Shown here piece after piece: positions 31,853 through 40,570 of a stretch of DNA of 64,000 nucleotides. The stretch comes from an uncultured Oscillospiraceae bacterium. GTDB taxonomy: Bacteria > Bacillota > Clostridia > Oscillospirales > Oscillospiraceae. The stretch covers positions 53,447-117,446 of the forward strand of contig CAJUEG010000001.1 in NCBI GenBank assembly GCA_910584835.1, in the 5' to 3' direction. Position numbers and translations under genes: made by a program. The notes beneath the pieces are model-generated. The model had not been told where the DNA came from. It ran no database searches and was given only the letters and a program-made list of their open reading frames with translations. Every line of letters begins with the position of its first letter. Position 1 is the stretch's first letter.

Positions 31853-33718
31853 TTGAACCGTTACAAAATCAGGGGCCTGATCCTCTATGCGGCAGTGCTG
31901 CTGGCGCTGCTGTGGGGGCTGGCCGTTTTCACCGGCGCCGGGCGGAAGGACCGGGTGAGCTACGCGGCTGTGGTGGACTGCTTCCAGCAGGAGCAGGTGG
32001 TCTATTTTGTGGTGGACAGCGGCGGGCTGCTGACCATGCAGAGCGGCGACGGCACGGTCCGCCGCCACGCGCTGGCGGATGTGGACGCCTTCCGGGAGGA
32101 GCTGGGCCCCCTCATCGAGGAACAGCACAAGCGGGGGATCATCCGCAACTATGATTTTGAGCAGGGCTTTGAGATGCCCATGTGGCTGGTGGTGCTGCTG
32201 CCGGCGGTGGCGTCGGCGGCGCTGGCCATGGTCATCTGGATGATGCTCAACGCCCGCCAGCAGGGCTCCCAGGGGGGAGGCGGCGGGCCGGGGGCCAGCC
32301 GCTTCGGCCGGGCCCGCACCGTGGAGGCCAAGGACACCGCCGTCACCTTTGCCGACGTGGCCGGGGCGGATGAGGAGAAGCAGGAGCTTCAGGAGCTGGT
32401 GGACTTCCTCAAGGAGCCCCAGAAGTTCATCGACCTGGGGGCCCGCATCCCCAAGGGCGTTCTGCTGGTGGGCCCGCCGGGCACGGGCAAGACCCTGCTG
32501 GCCCGCGCGGTGGCCGGGGAGGCCGGGGTGCGGTTTTTGTCCATCTCCGGCTCCGACTTTGTGGAGCTGTATGTGGGCGTGGGCGCGTCTCGGGTCCGGG
32601 ACCTGTTCGACCAGGCCAAAAAGGAGTCCCCCGCCATCGTGTTCATCGACGAGATCGACGCGGTGGGCCGCCAGAGGGGCGCGGGCCTGGGCGGCGGCCA
32701 CGACGAGCGGGAGCAGACCCTGAACCAGCTGCTGGTGGAGATGGACGGCTTTGCCGCCAACGAGGGGGTCATCGTGCTGGCCGCCACCAACCGGCAGGAC
32801 ATTTTGGACCCCGCCCTGCTCCGCCCGGGCCGGTTTGACCGGCAGGTGTACGTGGGCAGGCCGGACATGAAGGGCCGGGAGGAGATTCTGCGGGTGCACA
32901 CCCGGAAGAAACCCCTGGCCGACGACGTGGACTTGAAGGAGATCGCCCGGGAGACCACCGGCTTCACCGGGGCGGACCTGGAGAACCTGATGAACGAGTC
33001 CGCCCTGCTGGCCGCCCGGCGCAGCCAGCCCTATATCACCCTGGCGGATATCCAGGAGTCTGTCATCAAGGTCATCGCCGGGCCGGAAAAGCGCAGCCGG
33101 GTGAAGCTGGAGGAGGATAAGCGCATCACCGCCTACCACGAGGCGGGCCACGCGGTGGTGAGCCACGCCCTGCCCACCCAGGACCCGGTGCAGCAGATCA
33201 CCATCGTCCCCCGGGGGGACGCGGCGGGCATGACCATCAACCGCCCCCAGGAGGACCGGGACCACGTGTCCCGCCAGAAGCTGGTGGAGACCCTGTCCAC
33301 CCTGCTGGGGGGCCGGTGCGCTGAGCAGACCGCCCTGGGCTTTGTGTGCACGGGGGCGGTGAGCGACCTGGAGCGGGCCACCCAGATCGCCCGGAACATG
33401 GTGACCAAGTACGGCATGAGCGAAAAGCTGGGCCACGCCACCTTCAATTCCGGCCACGACGAGGTGTTCATCGGCCGGTCCATGGCCCAGGCCAAGCCAT
33501 ACTCCGAGCAGACCGCCGCCCTCATCGACCAGGAGGTGAAGGCGCTGCTGGACGGGGCCTATGAAACGTGCAGGGAGATATTGGAACGGGACCGGGATAA
33601 GCTGGAGCTGGTGGCCCAGTTTTTGCTGGAACACGAGACGATGGACGCCGCGCAGTTCCAGCTGGTATATGACGACCCGGCGGCGCTGAAGGCCGCCGGC
33701 GGGACGCGGGAGAGCTGA
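31853..33718 (+). CDS. ftsH: ATP-dependent zinc metalloprotease FtsH
   Basis: A 621-residue membrane AAA protease degrading unassembled membrane proteins and regulators. Two membrane helices (about 8-27 and 110-132) flank a short extracellular domain. Walker A GPPGTGKT is at 207-214, Walker B IVFIDEIDAVGRQRG follows, the second region of homology is RPGRFDRQVYV, and the zinc site is HEAGH near 428. The start is TTG at 31853 with AAGGAG 11 nt upstream; no better start is in frame. A structured repeat element lies in its leader. Confidence 0.96.
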   Translation: MNRYKIRGLILYAAVLLALLWGLAVFTGAGRKDRVSYAAVVDCFQQEQVVYFVVDSGGLLTMQSGDGTVRRHALADVDAFREELGPLIEEQHKRGIIRNYDFEQGFEMPMWLVVLLPAVASAALAMVIWMMLNARQQGSQGGGGGPGASRFGRARTVEAKDTAVTFADVAGADEEKQELQELVDFLKEPQKFIDLGARIPKGVLLVGPPGTGKTLLARAVAGEAGVRFLSISGSDFVELYVGVGASRVRDLFDQAKKESPAIVFIDEIDAVGRQRGAGLGGGHDEREQTLNQLLVEMDGFAANEGVIVLAATNRQDILDPALLRPGRFDRQVYVGRPDMKGREEILRVHTRKKPLADDVDLKEIARETTGFTGADLENLMNESALLAARRSQPYITLADIQESVIKVIAGPEKRSRVKLEEDKRITAYHEAGHAVVSHALPTQDPVQQITIVPRGDAAGMTINRPQEDRDHVSRQKLVETLSTLLGGRCAEQTALGFVCTGAVSDLERATQIARNMVTKYGMSEKLGHATFNSGHDEVFIGRSMAQAKPYSEQTAALIDQEVKALLDGAYETCREILERDRDKLELVAQFLLEHETMDAAQFQLVYDDPAALKAAGGTRES

Positions 33719-33720
33719 GC

Positions 33721-34350
33721 ATGGAGCATTGGAAATCAGAAGAGGAGCGCAATTCGCAGGCCAGGCCCGAACAGCTTCCCCCGGAGGGCGGGGAGCTCTC
33801 CGGGGGAAAGCCCCGCAAGGACTCCTCCGGCGGGCGGGAGCTGTATATGAATGTGCGGGTGCTGGTGACTATGATGGCGGTCTTCGTCATGGTGTTCACC
33901 TTTGTCGCCCGGATCATCGTGGTCAGCGGCCCGTCTATGGAGAGCACCCTGTGGGGGGGAGACCTGATCCTGGTGTGGGGGCTGGGCTACACGCCCCGGC
34001 AGGGGGACATTGTGGTGCTCACCCAGGAGAACTACCAGGAGGACTCCATCGTCAAGCGGGTCATCGCCACCGAGGGCCAGCGGGTGGACATCGACTACAG
34101 CGCCAACGCCGTCCGGGTGGACGGTGAGCTGCTGGAGGAGGACTATATCAAGGAGCAGATGTTCGTCCCCAGCTACGGCGAGGGGATTAACCACGTGACC
34201 GTGCCCGAGGGGTGCCTCTTCGTCATGGGGGACAACCGCAACCAGTCGGCGGACAGCCGCTACCCGGACATCGGCATCGTGGACACGCGGTGCGTCATTG
34301 GCCGGGGGCTGGCGGTGATGTTCCCCTTTGAGCATTGGAAGAGGCTGTAG
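33721..34350 (+). CDS. lepB: Signal peptidase I
   Basis: A 209-residue membrane protease that removes signal peptides. A hydrophilic N terminus (1-42) precedes one membrane helix (about 45-67). The catalytic serine is S72 in SGPSMESTL, the catalytic lysine K113 in SIVKRVIA, and the family box is MGDNRNQSADSRYPDIG. The gene starts 3 bp after ftsH and is part of the same operon. Confidence 0.95.
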   Translation: MEHWKSEEERNSQARPEQLPPEGGELSGGKPRKDSSGGRELYMNVRVLVTMMAVFVMVFTFVARIIVVSGPSMESTLWGGDLILVWGLGYTPRQGDIVVLTQENYQEDSIVKRVIATEGQRVDIDYSANAVRVDGELLEEDYIKEQMFVPSYGEGINHVTVPEGCLFVMGDNRNQSADSRYPDIGIVDTRCVIGRGLAVMFPFEHWKRL

Positions 34351-34375
34351 CGGAGGCACGAATGGGGGGTTTGGC

Positions 34376-35305
34376 ATGAAAGACAATATTTCAGAGCGGG
34401 CACGCTGGCTGATGTGCGCCGGGGTGCCGGCGCTGGCCGCGGCGGCCCTGCGGCGGTGGCAGCTGGCCTCCGCGTTCGAGCCGCCGCTGGGCCTGTCCGT
34501 GCCGGGGGCCCAGGCCAGCGTGATCCTGGTATGCGTGCTGCTGATGGCGGCGGCGGCGCTGGCCATCCTGGCCATGTCCAAGTACTCCGGGCCGGAGGAG
34601 GAGTGCTGCCGGTGGGATCTGGTGTTCCTTGGGACAGGGGACTGGGCGTACCCCATCCTGGAGGTGCTGGCGGCCTTTCTGGCGCTGGCCGCGGCGCCCT
34701 TTCTGCTCAAGACCGGCTGGGACCAGTGGCAGGCATACCAGATTGCCCAGGCGAAGCTGGCCCAGGGAATTGACGTGCAGGTGCCCAGCAACAATGGGAT
34801 GCTGGCCATTGCTACGGCAGCGGGGGCGGCGGCGTCCTTTCTGGGGCTGCTCCAGCTGGGGCGGGACGGGCTGCGCCCCGGCAAGCGGGGCAGAGGCGGA
34901 TTTTCCGCCGCTCTGCCCGGCGTGGCGGGCTGCGTATGGCTGATGGAGAGCTTCCGGGCCCACGCCGCCAACCCGGTGCTCTGGGATTACGCGCCGCTGC
35001 TGCTGTCCATTGTGTGCGGGATGCTGTTCTATATGGACTTTGCCGGGATATCCGCCGGGGCGCCCCGGCCCTGCAGGCTGCTGTGGCTGGCGGGGATGAC
35101 GTTCATTCTGTCGGCCGCTGCGCTGGTGTCCGCCGTGGAAAACGGGTGGGCGGACACGCTGCTGCTGCTGTCCCAGATGCTGGCGGCGGCCGGGGTGCTG
35201 TGGCGGCTGCCCCCCAGCCTGGAAAACCCGCCCAAAACCAAAGCCAAGCCCCGCCCCAGGTCCTTCGGGGAGGAAAGCATACAGGAGGAAACCAGATATG
35301 AATGA
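34376..35305 (+). CDS. Integral membrane protein of unknown function
   Basis: A 309-residue protein with about seven predicted membrane helices, including SVILVCVLLMAAAALAILAM near 45-65 and LLWLAGMTFILSAAALVSAV near 240-260. The C terminus is a basic, proline- and lysine-containing tail. No family was recognised. GAATGGGGGGTTTGGC precedes the ATG, a modest ribosome site. It lies between lepB and metG, and its stop overlaps the metG start by 8 nt, so it is translated with the operon. Confidence 0.7.
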   Translation: MKDNISERARWLMCAGVPALAAAALRRWQLASAFEPPLGLSVPGAQASVILVCVLLMAAAALAILAMSKYSGPEEECCRWDLVFLGTGDWAYPILEVLAAFLALAAAPFLLKTGWDQWQAYQIAQAKLAQGIDVQVPSNNGMLAIATAAGAAASFLGLLQLGRDGLRPGKRGRGGFSAALPGVAGCVWLMESFRAHAANPVLWDYAPLLLSIVCGMLFYMDFAGISAGAPRPCRLLWLAGMTFILSAAALVSAVENGWADTLLLLSQMLAAAGVLWRLPPSLENPPKTKAKPRPRSFGEESIQEETRYE

Positions 35306-37313
35306 AAAGAAGTACTATATTACCACACCCATTTACTATCCTTCGGGCAAGCTGCACATCGGCCACGCCTACTGCACCGTGGCAACCGACGCCATGGCCC
35401 GGTATAAGCGGCTGTGCGGCTATGATGTGATGTTCCTCACCGGCACCGACGAGCACGGCCAGAAAATCGAGGACAAGGCCAAGGAGGCGGGGGTCACCCC
35501 CCAGCAGTTCGTGGACGACATTGTGGCCGCCCCCGGGGGCGTGCTGGATTTGTGGAAGCTGATGGACATCTCCTATGACCGCTTCATCCGCACCACCGAC
35601 GGCTACCACGTGGAGGCCATCCAGAGGATTTTCAAAAAGATGTACGACAAGGGGGACATCTACAAGGGCTCCTATAAGGGCAAGTACTGCAAGCCCTGCG
35701 AGTCCTTCTGGACGGAGAGCCAGCTCAAGGACGGCAAGTGCCCCGACTGCGGCCGGGAGGTGATGGACGCGGAGGAGGAGGCCTACTTTTTCCGGGCCTC
35801 CAAATACGCCGGCCGGGTGCGGGATCTGCTGCTGAACACCGACTTTTTGGAGCCCCGCAGCCGGGTGCACGAGATGGTGAACAATTTCATCGACTGCGAG
35901 GGCGGCCTTCAGGACCTGTGCGTGTCCCGCACCTCCTTCACCTGGGGGGTGCCGGTGGACTTCGACCCCGGCCACGTGGTCTACGTGTGGCTGGACGCGC
36001 TGTTCAACTATATGACCGCCCTGGGCTATCAAAATGAGCAGTATGACGACGTGGAGAAGTTCTGGCCCGCCGACGCCCATTTTGTGGGCAAGGAGATCGT
36101 CCGCTTCCACGCCATCTACTGGCCCGCCTTCCTTATGAGCATGGAGCTGCCCCTGCCGAAAAAGGTGTACGGCCACGGCTGGCTCAATTTCAACGGCGAC
36201 AAGATGTCCAAGTCCAAGGGGAACGTGGTGGACCCCCACCTGCTGTCCGAGCGGTACGGGGTGGACGCCCTGCGGTTTTTCCTTCTGCGCTCCTTCCCCT
36301 TCGGCTCCGACGGGAACTTCACCAATGAGCTGCTGATCCAGACCATCAACAACGACCTGGCCAACGACCTGGGCAATCTGGTCAGCCGCACCACCGCCAT
36401 GGCGGAGAAGTATTTCGGCGGCACGCTGCCGGGGGGCTGCGGGGCCGCCGGGGATATGGACGGCAGCGGCCCTCTGAGCGGAGAGAGCCGCCAGTTTGAC
36501 GGGGAGCTCATCGGCTTGGCTGCCGGGCTGAGGAACCGCTACGAGGAGCAGATGGAGAAATTCCAGTTCCAGAACGCCCTGGAGGAGATCTTTAAGGTGA
36601 TCCAGCGGGCCAACAAGTATATCGACGAGAACGCCCCCTGGGCGCTGGCCAAGGACATGGAGGCCAACGGCCCCCGGCTGGCCCAGGTGCTCTACAACCT
36701 GCTGGAGGCGGTGCGGGTGTGCACCGTGCTGCTCACCCCCTTTATGCCCGCCAGCTGTGAAAAGATTTTCGCCCAGATCGGCGCGGACGAGAGCGCCCGC
36801 ACCTGGGACAGCGCGGCACAGTGGGGGGTGCTTCCCGCCAGTGTGTCCGTATCCAAGGGGGAGAACCTGTTCCCCCGCATCGATATGGCAAAGGAGCTGA
36901 GCGAATTGGACGCTATCATGGAGCAGGCTCAAAAGGCCGCCCTGCCCGATTTGGAGGTGGAGCCCTTTATTGAGGAGCAGGTGGACTTCGACACCTTCTG
37001 CAAGTCCGACTTCCGGGCGGTGAAGGTGAAGAGCTGCGAGAACGTGCGCAAGTCGGACAAGCTGCTCAAATTCATCCTGGACGACGGCACGGGTACCGAC
37101 CGGCAGATCCTGTCCGGCATCGCCAAGTGGTATAAGCCGGAGGAGCTGGTGGGCAAGACCCTGGTGGCCATCGTCAACCTGCCCCCCCGGAAGATGATGG
37201 GCCGGGAGAGCCAGGGGATGCTCATCTCCGCCGTCCACACCGAGAAGGGGGAGGAGGTCCTCCACCTGCTGATGGTGGACGACGCCATCCCCGCCGGGGC
37301 CAAGCTGTGCTGA
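35298..37313 (+). CDS. metG: Methionyl-tRNA synthetase
   Basis: A 671-residue class Ia synthetase. The HIGH motif is HIGH at 20-23, the zinc knuckle has four cysteines (CKPCESFW and CPDCGRE) near 132-155, and KMSKS lies near 300. An anticodon-binding helical domain follows. The C-terminal EMAP/Arc1p-like tRNA-binding domain (about 565-670) contains FRAVKVKSCENVRKSDKLLK. It starts inside the 3' end of the membrane-protein gene. No T-box is visible, consistent with its place inside an operon. Confidence 0.96.
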   Translation: MNEKKYYITTPIYYPSGKLHIGHAYCTVATDAMARYKRLCGYDVMFLTGTDEHGQKIEDKAKEAGVTPQQFVDDIVAAPGGVLDLWKLMDISYDRFIRTTDGYHVEAIQRIFKKMYDKGDIYKGSYKGKYCKPCESFWTESQLKDGKCPDCGREVMDAEEEAYFFRASKYAGRVRDLLLNTDFLEPRSRVHEMVNNFIDCEGGLQDLCVSRTSFTWGVPVDFDPGHVVYVWLDALFNYMTALGYQNEQYDDVEKFWPADAHFVGKEIVRFHAIYWPAFLMSMELPLPKKVYGHGWLNFNGDKMSKSKGNVVDPHLLSERYGVDALRFFLLRSFPFGSDGNFTNELLIQTINNDLANDLGNLVSRTTAMAEKYFGGTLPGGCGAAGDMDGSGPLSGESRQFDGELIGLAAGLRNRYEEQMEKFQFQNALEEIFKVIQRANKYIDENAPWALAKDMEANGPRLAQVLYNLLEAVRVCTVLLTPFMPASCEKIFAQIGADESARTWDSAAQWGVLPASVSVSKGENLFPRIDMAKELSELDAIMEQAQKAALPDLEVEPFIEEQVDFDTFCKSDFRAVKVKSCENVRKSDKLLKFILDDGTGTDRQILSGIAKWYKPEELVGKTLVAIVNLPPRKMMGRESQGMLISAVHTEKGEEVLHLLMVDDAIPAGAKLC

Positions 37314-38083
37314 CCGGCCTGTTCGACACCCACGCCCACTACGACGCCCGCCAGTTCGACCCCGACCGGGACCAGGTGCTTGCCGCCCTGCCCGGCCAGG
37401 GGGTGGAGCTGGTGGTCAACCCGGGCTGCGACCTGGCCAGCTCCCGCCAAGCGGTGGAGCTGGCCGGGCGGTGGCCCTTTGTCTATGCCGCCGTGGGGGT
37501 CCACCCGGAGGAGTGCGCGGGATGGACGCAGGGGGACGTGGAGGAGCTGCGCGCCCTGGCCGCCCGGCCCAAGGTGGTGGCGGTGGGGGAGATCGGCCTG
37601 GATTATTACTGGCGGTCAAATCCGCCCCGGGAGCTGCAAAAGCAGGCGTTCCGGGCGCAGATGGCGCTGGCCCGGGAGCTGGACCTGCCCGTCATTGTCC
37701 ACGACCGGGAGGCCCACGGCGACAGCCTGGACATTGTCCGGGCGTTTCCCGGCGTGCGGGGTGTGTTCCACTGCTTTTCCGGCAGCGCCGAGATGGCCCG
37801 GGAGCTGATGGGGCTGGGGTGGATGATCTCCTTTACCGGGGTGCTCACCTATAAAAACGCCCGGAAGGCGGTGGAGGCCGCTCAGGCAGTCCCTCTGGAC
37901 CGCATCATGATCGAGACGGACAGCCCCTATATGGCCCCCGTCCCCCACCGGGGAGAGCGGAACCAGTCCGGATATGTGGGCCTGATCTGTGAGCGGCTGG
38001 GGGCGCTGAAGGGGGTAACGGCGGATGAATGTTCCGCCATAACCCGGGAAAATGGGCGCAGATTTTTCCGTATTCAGGGATAA
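37307..38083 (+). CDS. tatD: TatD family metal-dependent hydrolase/DNase
   Basis: A 258-residue TIM-barrel hydrolase. Metal ligands are visible in FDTHAHYDARQF near the N terminus, AVGEIGLDYY near 93, PVIVHDREAHGD near 128, FHCFSG near 153 and IETDSPY near 204. It acts as a 3'-5' exonuclease or general phosphodiesterase and is often found after metG. The GTG start at 37307 overlaps the metG stop by 7 nt. Confidence 0.93.
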   Translation: MLTGLFDTHAHYDARQFDPDRDQVLAALPGQGVELVVNPGCDLASSRQAVELAGRWPFVYAAVGVHPEECAGWTQGDVEELRALAARPKVVAVGEIGLDYYWRSNPPRELQKQAFRAQMALARELDLPVIVHDREAHGDSLDIVRAFPGVRGVFHCFSGSAEMARELMGLGWMISFTGVLTYKNARKAVEAAQAVPLDRIMIETDSPYMAPVPHRGERNQSGYVGLICERLGALKGVTADECSAITRENGRRFFRIQG

Positions 38084-38176
38084 AATTACAGGACAAAGAA
38101 ATATGTGGTTTTTTGTGGAAGAGGATGAAAATTTGTTCCAAAATGCCCCGGTTTTTAGTTTTTTTTTAAAGTGCGC

Positions 38177-38205
38177 TTGACAGCCTTTTTACACAGTGTT
38201 ATACT
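38177..38205 (+). promoter_or_regulatory. Consensus promoter of the cold-shock gene
   Basis: TTGACA (38177-38182), 17 bp, TATACT (38200-38205). The predicted leader is about 108 nt. Confidence 0.85.
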
Positions 38206-38218
38206 GACAATGGTTTTG

Positions 38219-38305
38219 ATGTATGAACTGATTTGTGCCCGCTCTTTCGTACATGAAAGGGCGGACTTTTTTCTTCTACTTTCAAAACGAAATTTTTACA
38301 AATAA
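38219..38305 (+). promoter_or_regulatory. Leader of the cold-shock gene: upstream frame over a terminator hairpin
   Basis: CCGCTCTTTC (38239-38248) pairs with GAAAGGGCGG (38255-38264) and is followed by ACTTTTTT, a good intrinsic terminator 30 nt into the leader. A 28-codon frame from ATG 38219 to TAA 38303-38305 crosses the hairpin and ends in the csp ribosome site. The frame has no ribosome site and starts only 6-8 nt after the likely transcription start, so translation is uncertain. Confidence 0.5.
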
Positions 38306-38319
38306 GGAGGATATAGGAA

Positions 38320-38538
38320 ATGAGCGGTACTGTGAAATGGTTCAATGCGGAAAAGGGCTACGGCTTCATCACCCCTGACGACGGCAGCGAGGACGTGTTT
38401 GTCCACTTCTCCGCCATCGTGGCCGAGGGTTACAAGAAGCTGCTGGAGGGCCAGAAGGTCACCTTCGAGACCGAGCCCGATCCCCGGGGCGCCAAGGGCG
38501 TGCGCGCCACCAACGTGGTCGCCGTCGTGGAGGAGTAA
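38320..38538 (+). CDS. Cold-shock protein (CspA family)
   Basis: A 72-residue OB-fold RNA-binding protein. RNP1 is KGYGFIT (about 12-18) and RNP2 is DVFVHFS (25-31), after the typical start MSGTVKWFNAEKGYG. It binds single-stranded RNA and DNA and melts RNA structure. TAAGGAGGAT precedes the ATG. It is a single-gene unit with a strong promoter, a structured leader and a strong terminator. Confidence 0.95.
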   Translation: MSGTVKWFNAEKGYGFITPDDGSEDVFVHFSAIVAEGYKKLLEGQKVTFETEPDPRGAKGVRATNVVAVVEE

Positions 38539-38554
38539 TCCCACCCCATTGGAA

Positions 38555-38596
38555 CGCAAAAAAACGGCGGACGCAGAAGCGTCCGCCGTTTTTTTG
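38555..38596 (+). terminator. Strong terminator of the cold-shock gene
   Basis: AAAACGGCGGACGC (38561-38574) pairs perfectly with GCGTCCGCCGTTTT (38579-38592), loop AGAA, followed by more T. Confidence 0.9.
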
Positions 38597-38631
38597 CGTG
38601 GAATTAAAATCCAAAAAATTCTGCGGCAGGG

Positions 38632-38686
38632 GTTGACATGGTTGGTCTATTATGATAGTCTAGCAGGGAAGTCTATAGAGATAGAC
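38632..38686 (+). promoter_or_regulatory. Promoter region of the SLH gene with two short inverted repeats
   Basis: TTGACA (about 38634-38639) is followed by CTAT-N4-ATAG (38647-38658) and GTCTAT-N4-ATAGAC (38671-38686), two related palindromes centred about 26 bp apart. No good -10 box is seen at 17 bp. A regulator binding both sites is an inference. Confidence 0.4.
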
Positions 38687-38742
38687 CCCCGGCTGCGGGG
38701 CAGAGCCCGGAGCGGGGTTGAGGCAGAAAGGAAGGACTGGAC

Positions 38743-40419
38743 ATGAGGACAAAAGGATATGCGGCCATTTTGGCGCTGGCGCTGTGCGCCCAGCTGCTCC
38801 AGGGGGCGCTGGCCGCCCCGGCGGCGGAGCTGAAGCTGCCCGTCCGGGAGCAGCCGGTGGCGGCGGGGTACGGCGACTTCTACGCCATCCGGGCGGACGG
38901 CACGCTGATCGCCTGGGGGGCCCCGGAGTTCGGCGGGGACGGCCGGGACCTGCCCTTTGAGCAGGCCCGGGAGCTGCTGCCCAACGCCGAGGCGGTATAC
39001 ACCAGCGGCCGGGGGGCCACCTTCGCCATCGACAAGGAGGGCGGCCTGTACGGCATCAACACCGGCACCGACCGGTTTTCGCCGGTGCTCCAGCGGGTGG
39101 CGGCCGACCCGGACGACCCCATGAAGCCGGTGAAGCTGGCACACGGGGTGTCCATGGTGTCGGTGGGTGGCAATCACACCCTGGTGGTGCGGCAGGACGG
39201 CGAGCTGTGGGTGCAGGGATGGTATATGCACGGCGCGCCCTGGCTGTACGAGGAAAATAAGCAGAAGGGAAAGGACAACCCCTACGAGGATTCCTACTAC
39301 GTGAAGGTGATGGACAACGTCACCTGGGCGCTGGCAACCGGCCGCGGCGGACTGGCCGTCACCGCAGATTACGAGCTTTGGGGCTGGGGGCTGAACACCG
39401 TGGACGGCCGGGACAACAAGCCTCAAAAGCTGGCGGACAACGTGCTGGAGGCGTCCTGGAACGTGCTGATCCGGGACGGCGGCTGGCGAGGCCCGGTGGA
39501 GATGACCGAGGGCTGGCGCTGGACGTATGACAGTGAGACCGGCGGAATTGAGATGGAGCGGGTTCCCGAGCTGGACGGCGCGGCCCGGGCGAGTTACGAT
39601 GCGGTCATCACCCGAGGCGGGGCGCTGTACTTCTTTGACAGCGCGGGCAGCGGCCTGGACGGCAAATACCGGCAGGTGATGGACATGGTGGATTACGCCG
39701 ACCGCGGGGAGCGGACCTCCCTGGTCATCCGTTACGGCGGCGTGCTGTGGAGCCTCACCCAGCAGGAGGACGGCACGCTGAAGGATCAGCGGCTGGGCGC
39801 GGGCTTCTACGGCGGCACGCCGGGGGGCCAGCACGGGCTGGACAACTTCAAAGCCGTCAACCGCTACCGGGAGGGCCAGTTCACCGATGTGAAGGCGACC
39901 GACTGGTTCGCGGACAATGTGAAGAGCGCCTATGAGCTGGGGCTGATGAAGGGGAACTCCTCCAGCACCTTTGCCCCCGGCGACACCATCACCGTGGCGG
40001 AGGCGGTCACCGTGTCCGCCCGGGTGCGGGACACCTACTGGGGCGGACAGACCGATTTCACCGCCAAGGCCGGGGCGGCGTGGTACCAGCCCTATGTGGA
40101 CTACGCCATCGCCAGCGGGATGATGAACGCGGCCCCGGCGGACTGTGACCGCCCGGCCACCCGGGCGGAGCTGGCCCGGTGGCTGGCGGCGGCCCTGGCG
40201 GGGGAGGGGACGGAGCCGGTGAACCGGTCAATCCGCTTCACCGACGTGACCGAAGCCCACCGGGACTACGCCGGCATTATGGCGCTGGCCCGGGCGGGCA
40301 TCATGGGGGGCAAGGGGGACGGCGTCTTCGACCCGGACGCCCCGGTGCTGCGGTGCGAGGCGGCGGCCACGCTCAGCCGGGCCGCCCGGCCCGCCCTGCG
40401 CCTTGGCGCGGGGCAGTAA
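38743..40419 (+). CDS. Secreted S-layer-homology protein with RCC1-like repeats
   Basis: A 558-residue exported protein. A signal peptide (1-27, KGYAAILALALCAQLLQGAL ending ALA-APA) is followed by RCC1/regulator-of-chromosome-condensation-like beta repeats (about 30-330), each with a G-x-x-xxxV-x-xDGxLWxWG pattern, e.g. GGNHTLVVRQDGELWVQG. Three SLH motifs close the protein: FTDVKATDWFADNVKSAYEL near 380, AWYQPYVDYAIASGMMN near 445 and FTDVTEAHRDYAGIMALARA near 495. SLH domains bind pyruvylated wall polymers, so it sits on the cell surface. It has its own promoter and terminator. Confidence 0.88.
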   Translation: MRTKGYAAILALALCAQLLQGALAAPAAELKLPVREQPVAAGYGDFYAIRADGTLIAWGAPEFGGDGRDLPFEQARELLPNAEAVYTSGRGATFAIDKEGGLYGINTGTDRFSPVLQRVAADPDDPMKPVKLAHGVSMVSVGGNHTLVVRQDGELWVQGWYMHGAPWLYEENKQKGKDNPYEDSYYVKVMDNVTWALATGRGGLAVTADYELWGWGLNTVDGRDNKPQKLADNVLEASWNVLIRDGGWRGPVEMTEGWRWTYDSETGGIEMERVPELDGAARASYDAVITRGGALYFFDSAGSGLDGKYRQVMDMVDYADRGERTSLVIRYGGVLWSLTQQEDGTLKDQRLGAGFYGGTPGGQHGLDNFKAVNRYREGQFTDVKATDWFADNVKSAYELGLMKGNSSSTFAPGDTITVAEAVTVSARVRDTYWGGQTDFTAKAGAAWYQPYVDYAIASGMMNAAPADCDRPATRAELARWLAAALAGEGTEPVNRSIRFTDVTEAHRDYAGIMALARAGIMGGKGDGVFDPDAPVLRCEAAATLSRAARPALRLGAGQ

Positions 40420-40430
40420 GCGCAAAACAG

Positions 40431-40471
40431 GCGGGCGCGGGAGCATTTCTCCCGTGTCCGCCCGCTTTTTT
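40431..40471 (+). terminator. Terminator of the SLH gene
   Basis: GCGGGC and GCGGGAG (40431-40443) pair with CTCCCG and GCCCGC (40449-40465) with a small internal bulge, followed by TTTTTT. Confidence 0.8.
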
Positions 40472-40514
40472 GAAAAATAACGCGGGGGGCTTCCAGGCAT
40501 TGCGTTTTTTCCCC

Positions 40515-40532
40515 GGATATGATAACATATCC
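40515..40532 (+). promoter_or_regulatory. Perfect palindrome upstream of the ATP-grasp gene
   Basis: GGATATG (40515-40521), ATAA, CATATCC (40526-40532), about 40 bp before the start codon. It could be an operator or overlap a -10 (TATGAT). No correctly spaced -35 was found. Confidence 0.4.
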
Positions 40533-40570
40533 ATAATTTCACGTGCGGCGCGAACGCCGGGGAGGCCTCC

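Noticed and set aside
35240..35300. T-box riboswitch before metG
   Set aside because: metG starts inside the upstream coding region; there is no room for a T-box and no AGGGTGGnACCGCG-like motif.
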